Made by a program: the position numbers and the translations under genes
Notes under the pieces: model-generated
Told to the model about the DNA's origin: nothing
The model's input: only the letters and a program-made list of their open reading frames with translations
Database searches by the model: none
Shown here: positions 1-6,171 of the stretch, piece by piece
How the letters are laid out: each line of letters opens with the position of its first letter
Numbering within the stretch: position 1 is the first letter of the stretch
Assembly: GCA_017472105.1 (NCBI GenBank)
Contig: JAFUQY010000151.1
Location: 1-7,581, forward strand
Reading direction: 5' to 3'
Length of the DNA: 7,581 bases
Source of the DNA: Clostridia bacterium
GTDB lineage: Bacteria > Bacillota_A > Clostridia > Oscillospirales > CAG-272

Positions 1-309
1 CGGAACGATGACGACAATCATGATGGCAGTCGTGGCGACGGTGAAAATGATCGTGTTGAGGAAGTACTGCCCGAGATCGACCGTCGTGAACGCGTCAATG
101 TAGTTCTGCAAAGTCGGGGACAGGGTGAAGAATTTCGGGATGTACTCAGCGTTGTACGAGCCGTAGCTCTTCACGGAGGTCAGCACCATCCAGTAGAACG
201 GGAAGATCACCATCAGCGCCCACAGTCCGAGCAGGATGTAGACGATGGTATTTTTCACATTGTTCTTCACTTTCGCGGATTTCTCGATTTTTTCGTAATC
301 GGTATTCAT
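1..309 (-). CDS. Carbohydrate ABC transporter permease, MalG-like (3'-truncated by window edge)
   Basis: This is the N-terminal 103 residues of an inner-membrane permease of a binding-protein-dependent sugar importer; the rest lies beyond the left edge. After a short charged cytoplasmic N-terminus (residues 1-20) comes a first membrane segment at about 21-43 (TIVYILLGLWALMVIFPFYW), which ends in the FPFYWMVLTSVK pattern typical of the MalG/UgpE/LacG branch. The PTLQNY and LNTIIFT stretches around 65-90, leading into a second membrane segment, are also typical. The EAA loop that contacts the ATPase would lie outside the window. The ATG at 307-309 is preceded by AAAGGAGG at ideal spacing, so the start is secure. 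It is third in an operon after the ATPase (1321-2421) and the MalF-like permease (421-1311). Substrate cannot be read from the sequence. A solute-binding protein is not in the window and may follow downstream. Confidence 0.92.
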   Translation of the reverse strand, partial: MNTDYEKIEKSAKVKNNVKNTIVYILLGLWALMVIFPFYWMVLTSVKSYGSYNAEYIPKFFTLSPTLQNYIDAFTTVDLGQYFLNTIIFTVATTAIMIVVIVP

Positions 310-325
310 GTGCGTGCCTCCTTTC

Positions 326-403
326 TTAAATTTCTGCCGCACTTCGGAGAATTTCACGCCAGTGGAATTCTCGGGAGCGGGATATGCAAAGTAAAAATTT
401 CAT
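326..403 (-). CDS. Possible 25-residue small ORF between the two permease genes
   Basis: The interval between the two permeases contains an ATG-initiated ORF of 25 codons (begins MKFLLCISRS, ends RSAAEI, stop TAA at 326-328). It has a plausible ribosome binding site (GGGAGGG, 8 bases upstream) just after the stop codon of the upstream permease. It ends 16 bases before the start of the next permease and would span the hairpin at 347-372. I do not recognise the peptide. It could be a leader or translational-coupling peptide, or the chance product of a purine-rich intercistronic spacer. There is no independent coding evidence. Confidence 0.25.
   Translation of the reverse strand: MKFLLCISRSREFHWREILRSAAEI
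347..372 (-). repeat. Intercistronic inverted repeat (hairpin) between permease genes
   Basis: Two 11-base arms, GAGAATTTCAC and GTGGAATTCTC on the plus strand, are separated by a 4-base loop (GCCA). They pair at 10 of 11 positions on the minus-strand transcript. There is no T-tract after it, so it is not a classical terminator. It lies in the 111-base gap between two permeases that would otherwise be expected to be tightly spaced. A role in mRNA processing, stability or differential expression of the distal gene is possible but not shown. Confidence 0.5.
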
Positions 404-420
404 ATGTATGTCCCTCCCGC

Positions 421-1311
421 TCAGTAATGAACATGCTTTTTCGAGATCAGCAGGTTGATGACCGTAATCGTCAGCACGATCGCGAAGAGGATGATTGCCG
501 CAGCCGATGCAAACGACGGATATCCGCCGCTGTCGCCGTAGAGCATGTCGTAAACGTACCCGACGATGGTGTTCATGCCGGCGGCGTTGAGATTCGTGCC
601 GAACAGGGCAACCGCGTCGGAATATGCCTTGAATGCGCCGATGAAGCCGGTGATGACGAGGTAGAACAGCATCGGAGAGATCATCGGCAGGGTAATTTTC
701 GTGAAGATGCGCCACTTCGGAGTACCGTCAATCTTGGCGGCGTTGTAGTAATCCTGATTCACGGACGCAAGGGAGCTGGTAAGAATCAGAATCTTGAACG
801 GCATGACGACCCAGATCGTATAGAAGCAGAGCACGAACATCTTCGCCCAGTACGGCCCGTCAATGAAGTCCACGGACTGTCCGCCGACGAGGTTGATGAG
901 CAGATTCACAAGCCCGTCCGAATACGCCGTCGGCTTGAAGAGAATCATGAACACCAGACCCACAGCAAGGGTATTGGTGACATACGGCAGGAAATACACG
1001 GTCTGGAACAGATTTTTCAGCTTCTGAATGGACGAGAGTCCCACGGAAATGAGCAGTGCAATCCCCGTCGAGAGCGGAACGGTGATGATGACGAGGATGA
1101 AGGTGTTCTTCACTGCCTGCAAAAAGTAGGGATCGTGCAGGACGTATTCGTAGTTGTACATCCCGACGCCTGAGTAGGTCTGGGACGCGGAGTTGTAGCC
1201 TTCCTCAAAGGAATAGATGAACACGTCGATGAGTGGATATACCATGAACACGGCGAGGAACAGAACCGCCGGAAGCAGGTACAGCCACGCTTTGGCATTT
1301 CGGTTTTCCAT
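421..1311 (-). CDS. Carbohydrate ABC transporter permease, MalF/UgpA-like
   Basis: This is a full-length 296-residue membrane permease of a CUT1-type sugar importer. About six hydrophobic segments are visible (roughly residues 8-31, 70-92, 104-126, 157-179, 212-234 and 264-290). The first is followed by the family pattern YPLIDVFIYSF. The cytoplasmic EAA loop that docks into the ATPase is at about 190-209 (NAAKIDGTPKW...ITLP), with the conserved Gly and Pro. The length matches the short UgpA/LacF branch rather than enterobacterial MalF, which carries a large extra periplasmic domain. The start ATG lies 9 bases after the ATPase stop, and its GGAGG ribosome binding site directly follows that stop codon, so the two genes are translationally close. 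It should heterodimerise with the MalG-like permease downstream. The substrate is unknown. Confidence 0.94.
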   Translation of the reverse strand: MENRNAKAWLYLLPAVLFLAVFMVYPLIDVFIYSFEEGYNSASQTYSGVGMYNYEYVLHDPYFLQAVKNTFILVIITVPLSTGIALLISVGLSSIQKLKNLFQTVYFLPYVTNTLAVGLVFMILFKPTAYSDGLVNLLINLVGGQSVDFIDGPYWAKMFVLCFYTIWVVMPFKILILTSSLASVNQDYYNAAKIDGTPKWRIFTKITLPMISPMLFYLVITGFIGAFKAYSDAVALFGTNLNAAGMNTIVGYVYDMLYGDSGGYPSFASAAAIILFAIVLTITVINLLISKKHVHY

Positions 1312-1320
1312 GGTTCCTCC

Positions 1321-2421
1321 TTATTTCACGTCAAAGAGAATCCGCGCGCCGGTGGTTTTATCAAACAGATAGGTCTTCGCCGGCTTGAGGGAGAATTTCA
1401 CCGTCCCCGAGGCAAGATCGACCTTGTTTTCCGCGCTGATAATGGAGCGGTTGACGGGATTCAGGGATTTTTCATGCGAGGAGACGATGCTGATATCGCG
1501 GCCCATGACTTCGACATTGTGAAGTTTGCACGTGAACGGGCCGTTTTCGTCCAGGATGTAGCCTTCGGGACGCACGCCGACGGAAACCTCACCGTCCGGA
1601 GCCGTCACGTCAAGAACGCGCTCGCCAGCGATGTACAGGCCGCCGTTTTTCACTTCCCCGTCGTAGATCGAGATGGGAGGTGTGCCGAGGAACTGCGCGA
1701 CAAACTGGTTCACGGGCTCGTCGTAGACCTCCTGCGGCTTGCCGATCTGCTGAACCACGCCGTCCTTCATGACAACGATCCGGTCGGAGATGGACATCGC
1801 TTCGTCCTGGTCGTGGGTGACGAATACGGTCGTGATGCCGGTTTCCCGCTGGATGCGCTTGATTTCCTCACGGGTCTGGAGTCTCAGTCTCGCGTCAAGG
1901 TTCGAGAGCGGCTCGTCAAGCAGAAGCACCCGCGGCATTTTCACAAGCGCACGTGCAATCGCAACTCTCTGCTGCTGACCGCCGGAGAGCTCGGACGGTT
2001 TTCTGTCCATCAACTGATCGATCTGCACGAGCTTTGCGATCTCGAGTGCCTTCGCGTTCATCGCGTCCTTCGTCATCTTCTCCTTGCCCCGCAGATTCTC
2101 GAGCGGGAAGACAATGTTCTGCCGTACGGTGAGATGCGGATACAGCGCGTAATTCTGGAACACCAGTCCCACACCGCGGTTTTCCGGAGGCAGTCCGGTC
2201 ACGTCGTCCTCTCCGAAGAAGATTTTGCCGGACGTGGGCTTGAGCAGTCCGCTGATGAGGTTGAGCGTAGTGCTCTTGCCGCATCCGGAGGGACCGAGAA
2301 GCCCGATCAGCTCGCCGTCCGGGATGGTGAAATCGAAATTGTCCACCGCAATCACGTCGGTTTTGATTTTCTTGTTCCGGTTGGGGAATTTTTTCGTCAG
2401 ATTCTGTAATACAACCTTCAT
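1321..2421 (-). CDS. Sugar ABC transporter ATP-binding protein (UgpC/MsmK/MalK family)
   Basis: This 366-residue cytoplasmic ATPase energises the adjacent permease pair. All nucleotide-binding motifs are intact: Walker A GPSGCGKST at 43-51, Q-loop Gln89 (VFQNYALYPH), signature LSGGQQQ at 145-151, Walker B VLLLDEP at 165-171, D-loop SNLD at 173-176, and switch His203 (VTHDQDEA). A C-terminal regulatory extension of TOBE type runs from about 240 to 366 and includes VGVRPEGY, as usual in MalK/UgpC ATPases. It is the first gene of the operon, starting about 32 bases downstream of the predicted transcription start at 2460-2488, with an AGAGG ribosome binding site 10 bases before the ATG. Many Firmicutes use one unlinked MsmK-type ATPase for several sugar importers, so a linked copy at the head of the operon suggests a dedicated system. 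The exact sugar cannot be assigned. Confidence 0.96.
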   Translation of the reverse strand: MKVVLQNLTKKFPNRNKKIKTDVIAVDNFDFTIPDGELIGLLGPSGCGKSTTLNLISGLLKPTSGKIFFGEDDVTGLPPENRGVGLVFQNYALYPHLTVRQNIVFPLENLRGKEKMTKDAMNAKALEIAKLVQIDQLMDRKPSELSGGQQQRVAIARALVKMPRVLLLDEPLSNLDARLRLQTREEIKRIQRETGITTVFVTHDQDEAMSISDRIVVMKDGVVQQIGKPQEVYDEPVNQFVAQFLGTPPISIYDGEVKNGGLYIAGERVLDVTAPDGEVSVGVRPEGYILDENGPFTCKLHNVEVMGRDISIVSSHEKSLNPVNRSIISAENKVDLASGTVKFSLKPAKTYLFDKTTGARILFDVK

Positions 2422-2459
2422 GGTTCAACATCCTCTTGTTGTATGAATTGGTTTTCTTC

Positions 2460-2488
2460 ATTATATCATAAGTTCCGGCGATGTTCAA
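2460..2488 (-). promoter_or_regulatory. Promoter of the ABC transporter operon (sigma-A type, extended -10)
   Basis: On the minus strand, the -35 TTGAAC (2483-2488) and a perfect -10 TATAAT (2460-2465) are separated by 17 bases, and TG one base upstream of the -10 forms an extended -10. The predicted start is near 2453. The spacer contains a CCGGAACTTATGA stretch that recurs at the promoters at 3752-3779 and 6143-6171. Confidence 0.85.
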
Positions 2489-2508
2489 GATTCTGCCATA
2501 ATTTCCGT

Positions 2509-2553
2509 AAAAAACACAGAAACCGGACTCCCACTCTGTAAGCGAAAGTCCGG
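2509..2553 (-). terminator. Intrinsic terminator after the first XRE regulator
   Basis: On the minus strand a 7-bp perfect stem (CCGGACT at 2523-2529, AGTCCGG at 2547-2553, 17-base loop) is followed by TTTCTGTG and then six T's at 2509-2514. It lies just after the regulator's stop codon and just before the transporter promoter, separating the two transcription units. The loop is long and the T-run is offset by 8 bases, so read-through is possible. Confidence 0.65.
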
Positions 2554-2568
2554 CTCTGATCTTATGCG

Positions 2569-3678
2569 TCATGCATTCTGAATCGTACATTTTCTGACAA
2601 GTTCCGCGTACCGTGCATTTCCCTTCAGCGGCTCGAACGCTTCCTGCGTCAGGTGGCTGACAAACAGCTCGCGCTCGGTTTCGGTGTAGGTTTTCGCGCA
2701 GTCGCCGGGGGTATGGGTCAGCACATTCTGGAACAGGCTGGTGTAGTGCTGCCCGGTCGGTTCCAGATTTTCGGAATACCTAAGAATCTCATACGCCTTT
2801 TCCAGTGCATCCGCGGCAAGGTCGTATTCGCCGGCTTCGGTATAGCATCCCGCCAGTGTGATCCAGAGTCCGCGCACCGTGCCGCTGTAAAAGAGGTAGT
2901 TCCCGTCGTAGAAGAGGGTGTCCCACAGCTTCAGCGCAGTCTTCACGGCGAAAATCTTCTCTTCCACGCTGTCGTACGCGAGATCCCGCGCAATGATGTC
3001 GGCGGCGGTGTGAATCGAGATGGTGAGCAGCTCCTGATTGATCTTTCGGTACTCCGCGGAATTTCTGTCATATACGCACCGGAGCAGGAACTGACGCGAT
3101 GTGTGAATATCCTGCGCGGATTCTGCCATTGCGGCTGCCTTTTCGCAATCATAGCACCGGCTGCCTTCGATGGAATAGATGTACACCATAATCTGCCGCG
3201 CAATTCCCGTGAGTTCGCCGTCCGTGCAGTCATCGAGAATCCGCTGACCGAGAAGGAGCGCTTCTTCGAACAGATCGTCGCGGTCCTTTCCCTCTTCCGG
3301 CAGAAGCACAGCGTTTCCGGTATAGAACAGCGCGCACATCAGACGGCTCAGGCATTCGTAACTTCTCGGATACTTCGCCGCCGCACATCTCCATAAAGCG
3401 AGGTCTTCTCTCACCCGTCCGTTTTTCATCAGTTCCGCCGACTGAGCCATGTACTGCTTTACGTCATCCTGTTCCGCCTGTGCCGTGTAGCCGAAGAGGA
3501 CATCCGGGGACACGCCGAAAAAGTTTGAAAGCGGCACGATGAGGGAGATATCCGGCAGTCCGGCGTTGTTTTCCCACTTGGAAATCGCCTGATACGTGAT
3601 GCCGAGGTACTCCGCGAGCTTTTCCTGCGTCACACCCTCGCGCATTCTGAGTTTTCTGATATTTTCACCGATTGTCAT
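2569..3678 (-). CDS. XRE-family helix-turn-helix regulator with long TPR-like C-terminal domain (copy 1)
   Basis: This is a 369-residue cytoplasmic DNA-binding regulator. An HTH_3 (Cro/C1-type) domain occupies about 4-62; its recognition helix is TYQAISKWE at 28-36, followed by the usual LPDISLIVPLSNFFGVSPDVLFG. The remaining 300 residues are helical with TPR-like character (for example LAGCYTEAGEYDLAADALEKA from about 275) and end in the FEPLKGNARYAELV motif. The family's ligand or partner is generally unknown. The ATG at 3676-3678 was chosen because AAAAGGAG (3688-3695) lies 9 bases upstream; an in-frame upstream TTG would place this ribosome binding site inside the gene. It is divergent from the beta-helix gene and paralogous to the regulator at 5015-6094: the two share HTH sequence, a DGNY block, a central C(T/D)D(G/P)EL region and the C-terminal motif. 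Control of its own promoter or the adjacent genes is likely but inferred. Confidence 0.92.
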   Translation of the reverse strand: MTIGENIRKLRMREGVTQEKLAEYLGITYQAISKWENNAGLPDISLIVPLSNFFGVSPDVLFGYTAQAEQDDVKQYMAQSAELMKNGRVREDLALWRCAAAKYPRSYECLSRLMCALFYTGNAVLLPEEGKDRDDLFEEALLLGQRILDDCTDGELTGIARQIMVYIYSIEGSRCYDCEKAAAMAESAQDIHTSRQFLLRCVYDRNSAEYRKINQELLTISIHTAADIIARDLAYDSVEEKIFAVKTALKLWDTLFYDGNYLFYSGTVRGLWITLAGCYTEAGEYDLAADALEKAYEILRYSENLEPTGQHYTSLFQNVLTHTPGDCAKTYTETERELFVSHLTQEAFEPLKGNARYAELVRKCTIQNA

Positions 3679-3751
3679 GGTTCTGTTCTCCTTTTGGATC
3701 AAAATTTCAGAATCCGTCTCCGCCGCGGTCGGTGAACTGTTCTGTGTCTTT

Positions 3752-3779
3752 ATTATATCACGTTTCCGGCGAAAAACAA
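3752..3779 (-). promoter_or_regulatory. Promoter of XRE regulator copy 1
   Basis: On the minus strand, -35 TTGTTT (3774-3779), a 16-base spacer and a perfect -10 TATAAT (3752-3757) with an upstream TG (extended -10). The spacer carries CGCCGGAAACG, matching the related promoters at 2460-2488 and 6143-6171. The 8-mer GTTATTGT overlapping the -35 (3776-3783) recurs exactly at the second regulator's promoter. Confidence 0.8.
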
Positions 3780-3803
3780 TAACCGCTTTGTCAGGGTATC
3801 TCT

Positions 3804-3816
3804 CAACTTAAAGTTG
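3804..3816. promoter_or_regulatory. Candidate operator palindrome in the divergent intergenic region
   Basis: CAACTT-A-AAGTTG is a perfect 13-base palindrome with a one-base centre. It sits between the -35 of the regulator promoter (3774-3779) and the -35 of the beta-helix promoter (3881-3886). One-base centres rule out an RNA hairpin, so a dimeric protein binding site is the natural reading. Which protein binds is not shown; the adjacent XRE regulator is the obvious candidate. Confidence 0.4.
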
Positions 3817-3852
3817 TACCGTGCCACTGTGCGTTTTATCCGAACCCCAGAC

Positions 3853-3877
3853 ATTTTTGCGGAAACTGCACAAAAAT
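3853..3877. repeat. Inverted repeat abutting the beta-helix gene promoter
   Basis: ATTTTTG (3853-3859) and CAAAAAT (3871-3877) are perfect inverted arms around an 11-base centre, ending 3 bases before the TTGACA -35 element. The location suits an activator or repressor site or a curved AT-rich upstream element. With A/T-rich arms of 7 bases, chance occurrence is quite possible. Confidence 0.3.
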
Positions 3878-3880
3878 TGC

Positions 3881-3909
3881 TTGACACGGGCGGGATATCA
3901 TGTTAAAAT
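3881..3909 (+). promoter_or_regulatory. Promoter of the beta-helix protein gene
   Basis: Consensus -35 TTGACA (3881-3886), a 17-base spacer and -10 TAAAAT (3904-3909), with TG at 3901-3902 giving an extended -10. The predicted start is near 3916, leaving a short leader before the GGAGG site at 3939-3943 and the ATG at 3951. Confidence 0.85.
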
Positions 3910-3950
3910 ACCGATAAGATAACACAATTCATTTCCACGGAGGTATTCCC

Positions 3951-4955
3951 ATGAACGAAGCATCCCGTCTCGGCTACATCATCGTGACCGATTACCTGAG
4001 TGCCGACGGAACAGCGGACGTATCCGATGCGATTCAGAAGATCATTGATGAGAACCCGAACCGCACGATTTACTTCCCGGACGGCACCTATCTGCTCTCC
4101 AAACCCATCTGCACACCTGCGCATCCGAAAAAAAGCGTGGATCTGAGGCTCTCCAACTACGCCGTTCTCAAGGCAGCAGACACCTGGGACAGCGAAGAAG
4201 CCATGGTGCGTCTCGGTGCGATTCATCCCGCGAACGATATCTACACCATCGGCTCCAACTACGCCCTCACCGGCGGCATCATCGACGGCAGCGGCATCGC
4301 GAAGGGCATCTCCATCGACGGCGGCCGTGAAACCAAGGTGCGCGATGTTTCCGTCAAGCACGTGAAGATCGGTCTGCACATCAAGCACGGCGCGAATTCC
4401 GGCTCCTCCGACTGCGACATCATGGACGTCAACATCATCGGCAACGGTGCGGTGGATTCCATCGGCGTCCTCCTCGAAGGCTACGACAACACCCTCACCA
4501 ACATGAGAATCGCACGGGTACAGGTCGGCGTGATGCTCAAGTCCGCGGGCAACTCCATGCGCAACCTCCATCCGCTCTACACCTGCTCCTACGAAGATTA
4601 CGGGAACAGCGTCGGCTTCTGGGATCTCGCGGGCAACAACTGGTACAACTTCTGTTACAGCGACCACTTCGGCATCGGTTTCCGCACATCCCCCAACTCC
4701 CGCAACATTTACGACAGCTGCTTCACAATGTGGTACGCGGCTCGCGGCGGTCTTCACACAGCATTCCGCGCTGACGGCAAATTCAACTCCGTCATGACGA
4801 ACTTCAACATCGGATTCCACCGCGACAACAAGGAAAACGTCGTTCTCTCCGTCGGGGAAGAAGGCGGTCACGGCGTCATGGAACGTCTTGCAGTGAACCA
4901 GAATCTCACATCGGACGACGAATACAAGAAATACATGATCGGCACGTTCTATTGA
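3951..4955 (+). CDS. Cytoplasmic right-handed parallel beta-helix protein (pectate-lyase-3-like), function unassigned
   Basis: This 334-residue protein opens with the classic entry strand of the pectate_lyase_3 superfamily: TDYLSADGTADVSDAIQKII at 13-32, then RTIYFPDGTYLLSKPI at 38-53. From about 100 to 300 come short repeating coils with regular Gly/Asn/Asp turns (GGIIDGSG, GISIDGG, GLHIKHG, GVLLEGYDN, GVMLKSAGN, RNLHPLYT), as expected of a parallel beta-helix. That fold is shared by polysaccharide lyases, glycoside hydrolases, epimerases and tail-spike proteins, and I cannot place this one in a catalytic class. There is no signal peptide or membrane anchor, so it should be cytoplasmic and, if an enzyme, act on an imported saccharide. 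GGAGG lies 7 bases before the ATG. It is monocistronic, with its own promoter and terminator, between two paralogous regulators and near a sugar ABC operon. Confidence 0.9.
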   Translation: MNEASRLGYIIVTDYLSADGTADVSDAIQKIIDENPNRTIYFPDGTYLLSKPICTPAHPKKSVDLRLSNYAVLKAADTWDSEEAMVRLGAIHPANDIYTIGSNYALTGGIIDGSGIAKGISIDGGRETKVRDVSVKHVKIGLHIKHGANSGSSDCDIMDVNIIGNGAVDSIGVLLEGYDNTLTNMRIARVQVGVMLKSAGNSMRNLHPLYTCSYEDYGNSVGFWDLAGNNWYNFCYSDHFGIGFRTSPNSRNIYDSCFTMWYAARGGLHTAFRADGKFNSVMTNFNIGFHRDNKENVVLSVGEEGGHGVMERLAVNQNLTSDDEYKKYMIGTFY

Positions 4956-4969
4956 TACAGGCAAATCAG

Positions 4970-5020
4970 ACAGGAGCATCCCGCCTTTTTCCGGTGAGAA
5001 TGCTCCTGTTTTGTTTATTC
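4970..5020 (+). terminator. Strong intrinsic terminator after the beta-helix gene, possibly bidirectional
   Basis: A perfect 10-bp stem (ACAGGAGCAT at 4970-4979, ATGCTCCTGT at 5000-5009) with a 20-base loop containing a further CCG/CGG pairing is followed by a T-rich tract, TTTTGTTTATT. The T-tract overlaps the stop codon of the convergent regulator at 5015-5017. On the minus strand the same hairpin would follow that regulator's stop, but without a good U-tract. Confidence 0.88.
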
Positions 5021-6094
5021 CGATGCAAAAATCGCTCTGAAATCCTCTCTTTCACGGAGCGGACGGAAAAGCTCATGTTCGGCGAAATTCCTGACGTCCC
5101 CGGTCATGCTCCAGTCTTCCTTCCGGTTTTCGCTGTGGTCTTCCGTATATCCGGCAAGCACCGGTGTCGTATAGTGCTCCGCGCCGTCCGCGTCCATGCG
5201 GTCAAAATCCACAGCGTGCTTCATTGCCAGAGCAAGCGCCTGCACCGCCGCATCGTGATCTCCCGCACGCATCGCCAGTTTCGCACGTTCTTCGCTGAGG
5301 ATGCTCAAAGAAATATCAAAATGCTGGTAATTCCCGTCCGTAATCACGGCTTTGATGACCGATTCCTCCACGTCAATCACCGCGGCATCTTCTTCCGGGG
5401 TTTCGTAACAATACCGCAGCTGTGTGAGCGCACCGCACAGCTTTATCAGGGATTTCCGGATGATCTTCTTGCACTGAAGCTCCCGTTCCTTTCCGCGAAG
5501 ACACTGAACAAGCATCGCATCCCGGTTCGTCTCCGGTTCTTCCGGGTACATCATGGCGTATTTTTTCGCCTCGTCATACCGGTGCGTGCATTCGTACGCA
5601 TACACCAGACCGCTTATGGCATCGTTGCGGAGCTCCGGATCATCGCAGTTTTCCAGAACCATTTCGTAGTGCCGGATACAGCTCGCGATCAGCTCCTTTT
5701 CGGTGTCCGTGCCCATGTATTTCACGCTGTACCCGACGTACCATTCGTTGCTCGCCAGCCAGCAGAGATACCGGCAGTCCCCCGGGTATTCCGCCACAGC
5801 CTGCCGCGCAATCTCAAGATCTTCCTCGTGATCCTTTTTCCAGTACTGAAAATACTCCGCGTCAAAATAGGCTTTTCGTTCATCCTCCCCGGCGGGCTTC
5901 ATCCCGAGCAGCTCATCCGCGGATACCCGGAGCACCCTCGCCAGCGGGACAATCATCGCAAAATCGGGAAGCGTGGTGCCGCACTCCCATTTTGACACGG
6001 ACTGATACGTGACGCCGAGGAAATCCGCCAGCTTCTCCTGCGTCAGATCGTTCTTTTTCCGCAGTTCACGGATTCTACGACCAATGTTGTTCAT
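5015..6094 (-). CDS. XRE-family helix-turn-helix regulator with long TPR-like C-terminal domain (copy 2)
   Basis: This is a 359-residue cytoplasmic DNA-binding regulator. The HTH_3 domain is at about 4-63 with recognition helix TYQSVSKWE at 29-37, almost identical to TYQAISKWE of the regulator at 2569-3678. The C-terminal part is helical and TPR-like (for example LVYAYECTHRYDEAKKYA at 163-180) and ends in FRPLREREDFRAIF, the counterpart of the other copy's closing motif. Cysteines are frequent (for example at 38, 107, 111, 139, 150, 169, 198, 208, 220 and 229), but no metal-binding pattern stands out. The ATG has AAGAGGT 6 bases upstream. It is convergent with the beta-helix gene and divergent from pflB. 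Its targets are unknown: its own promoter, the beta-helix gene and the transporter operon are the local candidates. Confidence 0.93.
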   Translation of the reverse strand: MNNIGRRIRELRKKNDLTQEKLADFLGVTYQSVSKWECGTTLPDFAMIVPLARVLRVSADELLGMKPAGEDERKAYFDAEYFQYWKKDHEEDLEIARQAVAEYPGDCRYLCWLASNEWYVGYSVKYMGTDTEKELIASCIRHYEMVLENCDDPELRNDAISGLVYAYECTHRYDEAKKYAMMYPEEPETNRDAMLVQCLRGKERELQCKKIIRKSLIKLCGALTQLRYCYETPEEDAAVIDVEESVIKAVITDGNYQHFDISLSILSEERAKLAMRAGDHDAAVQALALAMKHAVDFDRMDADGAEHYTTPVLAGYTEDHSENRKEDWSMTGDVRNFAEHELFRPLREREDFRAIFASE

Positions 6095-6138
6095 TGTGAT
6101 ACCTCTTTTTCAAGTGTTAAGCCGGGCCCTGCTTACGG

Positions 6139-6147
6139 ATACAGTAT
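6139..6147. promoter_or_regulatory. Short palindrome overlapping the -10 of XRE copy 2
   Basis: ATAC-A-GTAT is a perfect 9-base palindrome overlapping the -10 hexamer (6143-6148) of the second regulator's promoter. The position would suit a repressor, such as the regulator itself. It is short and AT-rich, and part of the match comes from the -10 itself, so support is weak. Confidence 0.22.
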
Positions 6148-6171
6148 ATCACAAGTTTCGGTTTTGCACAA
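6143..6171 (-). promoter_or_regulatory. Promoter of XRE regulator copy 2
   Basis: On the minus strand, -35 TTGTGC (6166-6171), a 17-base spacer and -10 TATACT (6143-6148) with TG one base upstream. The spacer contains CCGAAACTTGTGA, matching the transporter promoter's CCGGAACTTATGA. GTTATTGT (6168-6175), overlapping the -35, is identical to the 8-mer at the first regulator's promoter. Confidence 0.75.

Noticed and set aside
310..1173. Long plus-strand open frame (287 codons) opposite the MalF-like permease
   Set aside because: It lies antisense to a clearly recognisable permease, has a low-complexity charged translation rich in R, D, E, H and matches no family I know; it is a by-product of GC-biased codon use.
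1474..2409. Plus-strand open frame (311 codons) opposite the ABC ATPase
   Set aside because: Antisense to an ATPase with every motif intact; no ribosome binding site or recognisable domain.
1916..2590. Minus-strand 224-codon frame overlapping the ATPase start
   Set aside because: Out of frame with the ATPase, spanning its promoter and the upstream terminator; translation is low-complexity and Arg-rich.
3679..3702. N-terminal extension of XRE copy 1 starting at an upstream TTG
   Set aside because: The AAAAGGAG ribosome binding site would fall inside this extension, and the downstream ATG begins exactly where the HTH domain normally starts.
3903..4979. Minus-strand open frame (358 codons) opposite the beta-helix gene
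   Set aside because: The plus-strand gene has a promoter, ribosome binding site, terminator and a recognisable fold. The antisense frame is Val/Ala/Asp/His-rich and crosses the plus-strand promoter region and terminator.
4952..5995. Plus-strand open frame (347 codons) opposite the second XRE regulator
   Set aside because: Antisense to a protein with a clear HTH domain and ribosome binding site. It would begin within the end of the beta-helix gene and run through its terminator.
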